Assembly: GCA_964354135.1 (NCBI GenBank)
Contig: CAYGZA010000365.1
Span: 1-6,020, forward strand
Direction of reading: 5' to 3'
Length of the DNA stretch: 6,020 bases
From: CAYGZA01 sp964354135
GTDB lineage: Bacteria; Planctomycetota; Planctomycetia; Pirellulales; Thermoguttaceae
Made by a program: the position numbers and the translations under genes. Of the stretch, positions 1 through 3,628 are shown piece by piece (positions within the stretch are counted from its first letter, which is position 1; every line of letters begins with the position of its first letter). A model generated the notes under the pieces. The model worked only from the letters and a program-made list of their open reading frames with translations, was not told where the DNA came from and ran no database searches.

Positions 1-37
1 CAGTATAGGGCCGACCTTGAATTACTGACACTTGGCC

Positions 38-57
38 GCTGATAGCTGAAAGCTGAT
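38..57. repeat. Three-copy heptamer GCTGA[T/A]A
   Basis: Bases 38-57 read GCTGATA, GCTGAAA, GCTGAT: nearly three copies of a 7-base unit. Short 7-base-period repeats of this kind occur between genes in many large bacterial genomes; that is recollection, not a search result. The array is very short, so chance or a decayed copy of a longer element are both possible. Confidence 0.4.
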
Positions 58-188
58 CCCTCTCCACCGAACAACAGGGCCGCAGACCCTCTCGGCGGTG
101 CTGGGCGGAGGAGGCGTGGCCCCATAGCCTGCGGCCGGGATTCAGTTCATGCGCCGACCGGCAAGAGCGCAAGCATAACAATGCCAAT

Positions 189-315
189 ACGTTAGGGCTC
201 AGGAGGATGCAGAGACTCATCTGAACCGGCCAGTCTATGGGGTGTGCCGTGGCGCGGACGCCGAGGGGAGGTTTGGGGAAGGGACAACGAACGCAACTGA
301 GCTTGGCCCTAACGT
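189..315. repeat. Inverted repeat ACGTTAGGGC / GCCCTAACGT
   Basis: ACGTTAGGGC at 189-198 is matched by its exact reverse complement at 306-315, with 107 bases between. The match resumes for four more bases (TCAG, paired with CTGA) after a 5-base offset in the right arm. The pair brackets a 127-base segment, as a small non-autonomous mobile element would. No target-site duplication flanks it, so this reading is weak. The arms resemble integron attC core sites but carry one extra base. Confidence 0.4.
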
Positions 316-353
316 CGCGAAGTGGTAGATTCCGCAGAACTTGACACCTGCAC

Positions 354-358
354 AGGGA
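354..358 (+). promoter_or_regulatory. Ribosome binding site supporting the TTG start at 366
   Basis: AGGGA lies seven bases before TTG 366. An in-frame TGA at 342-344 closes the frame upstream, so the gene must start after it. This is the only Shine-Dalgarno-like sequence placed for a start that keeps the whole DUF4365 domain. Confidence 0.5.
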
Positions 359-365
359 CCCAAAG

Positions 366-917
366 TTGGGCAAGAAGAGGCAGACCGGACAAAAGAAGCT
401 GCGGACTCGCGAGCACGTGATCGCGGATCTCGGGGTCAATCACGTGGAAAGGCACATTCTGCGCTGCAACTTCTCTGTCGAGCGAGTCGAGCATGACTAT
501 GGCGTCGATCTGCTGATGTTCACATACGCCGACAGCGGCGAGATCGAAAATGGGGACGTACGGTTCCAAGTAAAGGCGACCGACAAGCTGAACGTTCTCG
601 GCGATGGGGTGACGATTGCTTTGAGAGTTTCCACTGCCGACGTGCAGAATTGGAAGTATGAACTCATGCCGGTCATCTTGGTTGTGTACGATGCTGCCAA
701 TGAGGAAGCGTATTGGGTTTACGTTCAGAGGGAATTGGAGAATAGTGCGCACTTGTCGCGGCTCATGGAGGACGTCGAGCAGGGCAGGGAGAGTACCACG
801 TTCCACATCCCGATGGCGAATCGGGTGGACGGCGCGGCGATCCAAGAGTTTCGCAAGTTCCGTGGCAGGGTTGTGGACCAGGCACGCATGAAAGGAGTCA
901 TACGGCACGATGGATAA
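366..917 (+). CDS. DUF4365 domain protein, putative PD-(D/E)XK nuclease-like
   Basis: A 183-residue protein. The N-terminal stretch (residues 13-48: RTREHVIADL, VNHVERHIL, then HDYGVDL) and the following strand FQVKATD (67-73) match my recollection of DUF4365. Family knowledge links this domain to the PD-(D/E)XK nuclease fold. Candidate catalytic residues are Asp48 (in DYGVD) and Gln68-x-Lys70, with Gln in place of the usual Glu or Asp, as in some QxK nucleases. Nuclease activity itself is inference. There is no signal peptide or membrane segment, so it should be cytoplasmic. The start is TTG 366. The stop overlaps the next gene's ATG by eight bases, and AAGGAG at 892-897 inside this gene probably serves that gene, suggesting translational coupling. 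Codon use is less GC-biased than in the reductase-like gene downstream, consistent with accessory DNA. The substrate is unknown. Confidence 0.8.
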   Translation: MGKKRQTGQKKLRTREHVIADLGVNHVERHILRCNFSVERVEHDYGVDLLMFTYADSGEIENGDVRFQVKATDKLNVLGDGVTIALRVSTADVQNWKYELMPVILVVYDAANEEAYWVYVQRELENSAHLSRLMEDVEQGRESTTFHIPMANRVDGAAIQEFRKFRGRVVDQARMKGVIRHDG

Positions 918-1173
918 GCAGATTACTTACGGGCAACTGCACCAGTTGCTCTTGGATTTGCAGTTCGTCGATGAGCCGGCCGAGCGGCCTTGGACGGTCT
1001 ACCGGCATGGCGAGACGAACACATTGATCCTGCTGGCCCGGCGCAAGGCGACGCTGCCGGCGCGCAAGGCCGACCTGGTGTCCGTGCGCCGGCATCTTGT
1101 GGAGAAGGGACTTCTCGAAGAGGACGCTTTCGAAGGTTTTCTTTCGCACGGCCGCCTCGTGGAGAGCGCGTGA
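910..1173 (+). CDS. HicA-like small protein, catalytic His replaced by Trp
   Basis: An 87-residue protein with the HicA/YcfA pattern: an N-terminal helix (GQLHQLLLDLQFV, 8-20), a beta hairpin with YRH (31-33) and NTLILLA (37-43), and a C-terminal helix (DLVSVRRHLVEKGLL, 55-69). HicA toxins are dsRNA-binding-like ribonucleases with an essential His in a GSH motif. Here that site reads RPW, with Trp28 at the His position when aligned with the paralog at 1221-1517. If the assignment is right, this copy is probably not a ribonuclease; it may bind RNA or pair with its neighbours. The ATG lies inside the end of the DUF4365 gene, with AAGGAG twelve bases upstream, a slightly long spacing. No HicB-like antitoxin is seen. 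The paralogy is clear, but the HicA family name is recognised by pattern only. Confidence 0.65.
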   Translation: MDKQITYGQLHQLLLDLQFVDEPAERPWTVYRHGETNTLILLARRKATLPARKADLVSVRRHLVEKGLLEEDAFEGFLSHGRLVESA

Positions 1174-1220
1174 TTGCCCCGTGATGCCGTGGGCCGGCTC
1201 GACGAAGGTAGTTCGCGGAC

Positions 1221-1517
1221 ATGGCCAAACCGAAGCGTGTGACTCATGGAGAGCTTCGCCGGTTGCTCGTCGCTTTGGGGTTCGTCGAGGAGTCGGTCGA
1301 GGGCTCGCATCGAGCATTTCGACACGCAGACTCCGACACGCTGATCGTGCTTCCCGATTACCGCGACCTCAGCGAGCCGGTGCGTGACGAGGATCTGATA
1401 TCAGTTCGGCGCCATTTAGAGGAAAGAGGGCTTGCCGGCCCTCGCGACTTTGCTGCTCTCGTTCCTGCCAGAGAGCCGGGTGCAAGAAGCGCTGAGGGCC
1501 CCGATTCCCAACCGTAG
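1221..1517 (+). CDS. HicA-like toxin-family protein
   Basis: A 98-residue paralog of the preceding gene. It keeps the HicA hallmark GSH (28-30) followed by AFRH (32-35), a strand DTLIVLPDY (39-47) and the C-terminal helix DLISVRRHLEERGL (58-71). In HicA toxins the His of GSH is catalytic for mRNA cleavage, so this copy could be active. Both paralogs share long conserved blocks (SVRRHL, then [EK][RK]GL). The region past about residue 82 is a Pro/Gly/Ala-rich tail with no match in the sister protein. It may be read-through into repeat-like intergenic sequence. The start ATG lies 47 bases past the previous stop; GAAGG at 1204-1208 is a weak ribosome site twelve bases away. A partner antitoxin is not visible, which is unusual for a HicA system. 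Confidence 0.65.
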   Translation: MAKPKRVTHGELRRLLVALGFVEESVEGSHRAFRHADSDTLIVLPDYRDLSEPVRDEDLISVRRHLEERGLAGPRDFAALVPAREPGARSAEGPDSQP

Positions 1518-1535
1518 GAGCGATCCGTTCGCCCT

Positions 1536-1566
1536 CGGCTGTGCTCCGCCGTTGGCAGCACAGTCG
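1536..1566 (+). terminator. Stem-loop after the HicA-like cluster
   Basis: CTGTGCT (1539-1545) pairs with AGCACAG (1557-1563). The outer bases 1536-1538 pair with 1564-1566 (one G·T), and the inner GCC (1548-1550) pairs with GGC (1554-1556) around GTT. The hairpin begins 18 bases after the stop of the second HicA-like gene, where a transcript end would be expected. There is no T-run, so a standard intrinsic terminator is not proven. Apart from this hairpin and the CACCAAG repeat I see nothing definite in the gene-free stretch 1518-1797. Confidence 0.35.
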
Positions 1567-1752
1567 CCCTCGACGGTGCAAGACAGCCTCGGGGGGCTTT
1601 CTCACATTCTGTCGTCTGCGCAAAGCCACGCACCGCGGCGGACAACAGCGCATCCCCGACCGCGGGACGGTTGAGGAATTCCTGGCTTCCCGTCGGAACT
1701 GGGCTTGATTGCGGCTCCACGACGGTGGAAGATGAACGCTGGGAAAGCCGCG

Positions 1753-1780
1753 AAGACACCAAGGGCACCAAGAATAGGAA
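1753..1780. repeat. Short CACCAAG direct repeat, possible dispersed-repeat arm
   Basis: CACCAAG occurs at 1757-1763 and again at 1766-1772, a 9-base period, inside an A-rich stretch running into the ribosome site of the next gene. It resembles one arm of intergenic repeats that I recall from many environmental genomes. No second inverted arm is visible here. Copy number elsewhere in the genome cannot be judged from this window. Confidence 0.35.
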
Positions 1781-1787
1781 AAGGAGG
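1781..1787 (+). promoter_or_regulatory. Strong ribosome binding site of the reductase-like gene
   Basis: AAGGAGG, ten bases before ATG 1798, fixes that codon as the start. A longer in-frame reading from 1705 would put an Arg/Lys-rich stretch encoded by repeat-like DNA in front of the Tat signal and can be set aside. Confidence 0.8.
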
Positions 1788-1797
1788 GGAAACCGAG

Positions 1798-2937
1798 ATG
1801 GCAGACCATCACGTCACGCGTCGGGAGTTTGTCCGCCAGGGGGCGATCGGAGCGGCGGCGCTGGCCGCCGGGGTCTCGGGGACCGGCATCGTGCCCGTCG
1901 GCAACGCCGCGGCCGCCGATACCGGCAAGATCCTCAACTACAGCCCCGACATGGAATACCGCCGCTGCGGCAAGACCGGCTGGATGGTCTCGGCCGTCTG
2001 CCTGGGCGGGCACTGGAAGCGGGTCAACCTCATGGTCCCCGGGCTGTTCCAGGGCGATAGCTGGCTGGGGATCAACGTCAACAACCCCGGGTTCGAGAAG
2101 AACCGCTACGACGTCGTCACCCGCTGCATGGAGCGGGGCATCAACTACATCGACGCCTGCACCTGCCTCGAAATCCAGGCCTACAGTAAGGCCCTCCGCG
2201 GCCGCCGCGACAAGATGCACCTCGGCTGGTCCTGGTACGAGCGCGAGGCCCGCGACCCGGGCCAGCGCAAGGCCAAGGCCCTGGTCAAGGTCTTCGAGGA
2301 TTCCCTCCAGTTGTGCAAGGAGGAGTACGTGGACTTGTACCGGATCACCTGCGGCGTGGACGGCCAACGCGCCGCCGACGGCCGCTGGGTCTATCCGCAC
2401 ACCGAGGCCGAGTCGGCCGAAATCGCCGAGGCCCTGGACGCCGTCAAGAAGTCGGGCAAGGCCCGGGCAACCGGCGTCTCGTCGCACGACCTGCCGTGGC
2501 TCAAATACATGATGGAGCGGTTCCCGGACCAGATCGACGCGGTCGTCACGCCCTACACGGCCAAAACGAAGGCCCAGCCCGAAGACTCCACCGGCTTCTT
2601 CGCCGCCCTGAAGAAGTGCGACTGCGGGTTCTTCGGGATCAAGCCGTTTTCCGGCACGGCCCTGTTCAAGGGCGACAGCTCCCCGGGCAGTCCGCACGAG
2701 GAGGAAGACAACCGGCTGGCCCGGCTGGCCATCCGCTACATCCTCTGCAACGCCGCGATCACCGCCCCGATCCCGGGAATGATCAATGCCCAGCAGGTCG
2801 ACAACATCGCCCTGGCGGTCAAGGAGCGCCGCGAGCTGGACCAGGAGGAGAAGGCGGAGTTGGACCGGGCCATGGACCGCGCCTGGGCGAACCTTCCCTA
2901 CCACTACCGGTGGCTGAAGAACTTCGAGGTCGTCTGA
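1798..2937 (+). CDS. Tat-exported aldo/keto reductase family protein lacking most of the catalytic tetrad
   Basis: A 379-residue protein. Residues 6-13 (VTRREFVR) form a twin-arginine motif, followed by an Ala/Gly-rich hydrophobic segment to about 34 and a likely cleavage region near NAAAAD (36-41). Export of the folded protein by the Tat system is therefore expected. The barrel follows: MEYRRCGKTG (52-61) at the first strand, GINYIDA (114-120), RRDKM (136-140), EYVDLYRI (176-183) and the cofactor-end motif IPG (325-327) with NAQQVDN (330-336). Aldo/keto reductases use an Asp-Tyr-Lys-His tetrad. Only Asp119 remains; by alignment Leu124, Ser145 and Thr184 sit at the Tyr, Lys and His positions. 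Ordinary carbonyl reduction is thus doubtful, and its role is unknown. Third codon positions are strongly GC-rich, which explains the long antisense open frame. A possible redox or sugar-processing role outside the cytoplasm is inference. Confidence 0.85.
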   Translation: MADHHVTRREFVRQGAIGAAALAAGVSGTGIVPVGNAAAADTGKILNYSPDMEYRRCGKTGWMVSAVCLGGHWKRVNLMVPGLFQGDSWLGINVNNPGFEKNRYDVVTRCMERGINYIDACTCLEIQAYSKALRGRRDKMHLGWSWYEREARDPGQRKAKALVKVFEDSLQLCKEEYVDLYRITCGVDGQRAADGRWVYPHTEAESAEIAEALDAVKKSGKARATGVSSHDLPWLKYMMERFPDQIDAVVTPYTAKTKAQPEDSTGFFAALKKCDCGFFGIKPFSGTALFKGDSSPGSPHEEEDNRLARLAIRYILCNAAITAPIPGMINAQQVDNIALAVKERRELDQEEKAELDRAMDRAWANLPYHYRWLKNFEVV

Positions 2938-2959
2938 GGGGAGCTTCTCGCCACGCCGG

Positions 2960-3142
2960 CTAAACGCCGTGCCGCAGCGCGTCGACGACCTTGGTTCGGG
3001 CGGCTTGCCACGCCGGAACCACGCCCGCCAGCACCCCGACCGCCAGCGAGATCCACAACCCGGTCAGGCCCAAGTGAAGCGAGGGGCGGAAGGCCAACGG
3101 GATCCCTTCGACGCCGACCCCCAGGCCGCCCCAGGCCAGCCC
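2960..3142 (-). pseudogene. C-terminal remnant of an FtsX/MacB-type ABC transporter permease
   Basis: About 60 codons ending in TAG read as the end of an FtsX-family permease. A last membrane helix (LGLTGLWISLAVGVLAG) is followed by VVPAWQAARTKVVDALRHGV, the typical P-A-W-x-A-A-R...D/E-A-L-R cytoplasmic tail of these proteins. Full permeases are roughly 380 residues or more. Upstream in the same frame the family-like sequence stops at GLAWGGL, exactly where the hairpin at 3138-3173 begins; beyond it the frame is just the shadow of the lipoprotein gene. No start codon or ribosome site is seen, so this is a gene remnant. It faces the reductase-like gene, ending 22 bases after that gene's stop. 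Confidence 0.7.
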
Positions 3143-3173
3143 GGCCTCCTCCGAAGCAGGAAGAGGCCGGGCT
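3138..3173 (-). terminator. Hairpin terminating the metal-efflux operon
   Basis: Arms 3138-3152 and 3159-3173 pair over 15 positions around a 6-base loop. Read as minus-strand RNA all 15 positions pair, one as U·G. Read as plus-strand RNA the same position is a C·A mismatch. This asymmetry suggests selection as a minus-strand RNA structure. It lies about 55 bases after the lipoprotein stop. No U-run follows, so it may stop transcription inefficiently or instead protect the 3' end. Confidence 0.5.
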
Positions 3174-3228
3174 CCTCGGTCCGCGACATCTCGACAAGGC
3201 CGGTCGGTTCTACGGATTCGAGGTGGAG

Positions 3229-3594
3229 TTACGTCCCTTCCGGCTTCGGCGGTTTCTTGCCGTACTTTGCCTCGTATTCTGCGGCAAACTTGCTTTCGAG
3301 CTTCGGATTGCAGAGGAAGCACTGCGATTCCGGCCGGTTGTGTTCCTTGCACCAGTCGCCCTTCTGCTGGTACTCCGCCGGGAGCTTCGCGTTGCACCGT
3401 GCGCAGATGTCCTCTGGCACGCCATGCTCAACGCACCAGTTGACCGCCACTGCGGAAGCGGGTTCCGCCGCGGGCGCAGCCTGCTTGGCGGGCTGTGGCC
3501 CCTTCGTGTCGGCCCTTCCGCAACCGCTGATCGCCAGCGCGCCCATCGCAAGCGACGAGAACAACGCCACTCGCATCCAAGACATCAACTCCAT
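3229..3594 (-). CDS. Lipoprotein with two Cx2Hx6Cx2C metal-binding-like repeats
   Basis: A 121-residue protein. Residues 8-24 form a signal segment (RVALFSSLAMGALAISG) ending at a lipobox with Cys25, so it should be lipid-anchored and exported. A Pro/Ala-rich linker follows (31-51). Then come two copies of one motif with a 28-residue period: WCVEHGVPEDICARCN (53-68) and WCKEHNRPESQCFLCN (81-96). Each has C-x2-H-x6-C-x2-C, a ligand set suited to Zn, Cu, Cd or similar ions. The tail is Lys/Pro-rich. The gene follows the CzcA-like transporter by 34 bases on the same strand, so it probably belongs to its operon and may bind or hand over metal in the periplasm. I recall similar WC.EHG.PE..C segments at the front of RND adaptor proteins, but no adaptor domain is present here. 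ATG 3594 is chosen for its strong ribosome site. Confidence 0.8.
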   Translation of the reverse strand: MELMSWMRVALFSSLAMGALAISGCGRADTKGPQPAKQAAPAAEPASAVAVNWCVEHGVPEDICARCNAKLPAEYQQKGDWCKEHNRPESQCFLCNPKLESKFAAEYEAKYGKKPPKPEGT

Positions 3595-3599
3595 CGAAT

Positions 3600-3606
3600 C
3601 CTCCTT
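3600..3606 (-). promoter_or_regulatory. Ribosome binding site of the lipoprotein gene
   Basis: On the minus strand AAGGAGG ends five bases before ATG 3594. It decides this start over a TTG eleven codons upstream at 3627, and it removes residues that would spoil the signal peptide. Confidence 0.8.
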
Positions 3607-3628
3607 CAGGCAAGTTGCCTGCGTCAAG

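Larger units (their letters stand above)
1..365. other. Gene-free leader upstream of the DUF4365 gene
   Basis: I find no convincing gene in this stretch. Open frames are short and lack family-like sequence. A long minus-strand frame reaching in from the right is the antisense of the DUF4365 gene. The stretch holds a three-copy heptamer (38-57), an 8-base inverted repeat (GGCCGCAG at 78-85, CTGCGGCC at 129-136) and a 10-base inverted repeat (189-198 with 306-315). An AGGAGG at 201-206 directly abuts an ATG at 207, but the frame stops after five codons, so it is not a usable gene start. I could not identify a confident promoter. A structured RNA is possible but not supported. Confidence 0.6.

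Noticed and set aside
207..224. Tiny leader ORF after AGGAGG
   Set aside because: The ATG touches the Shine-Dalgarno sequence with no spacing, and the frame stops after five codons.
341..346. TTGACA as a -35 promoter box
   Set aside because: No -10-like sequence sits at the right distance, and it would place transcription inside the gene starting at 366.
191..371. Integron attC sites (GTTAGGGC, GCCCTAAC, GTTGGGC)
   Set aside because: Core-like sequences occur, but the order is wrong or one base is extra, no inner L-box pairing exists between them, and no matching site follows the DUF4365 or HicA-like genes.
309..908. 199-codon minus-strand open frame
   Set aside because: It is opposite the DUF4365 gene, which has clear family motifs. 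The antisense translation shows no recognisable domain.
1674..1683. Palindrome AGGAATTCCT as an operator
   Set aside because: A 10-base palindrome is expected by chance at this scale, and no second copy or promoter context is present.
1705..1797. Longer N-terminus for the reductase-like protein
   Set aside because: ATG 1798 has AAGGAGG ten bases upstream and directly begins a proper Tat signal. The extension encodes repeat-like sequence.
1369..2904. 511-codon open frame on the minus strand
   Set aside because: It is antisense to the reductase-like gene, whose GC-rich third positions suppress stops on the other strand. Its translation resembles no family, and the plus strand has a Tat signal and strong ribosome site.
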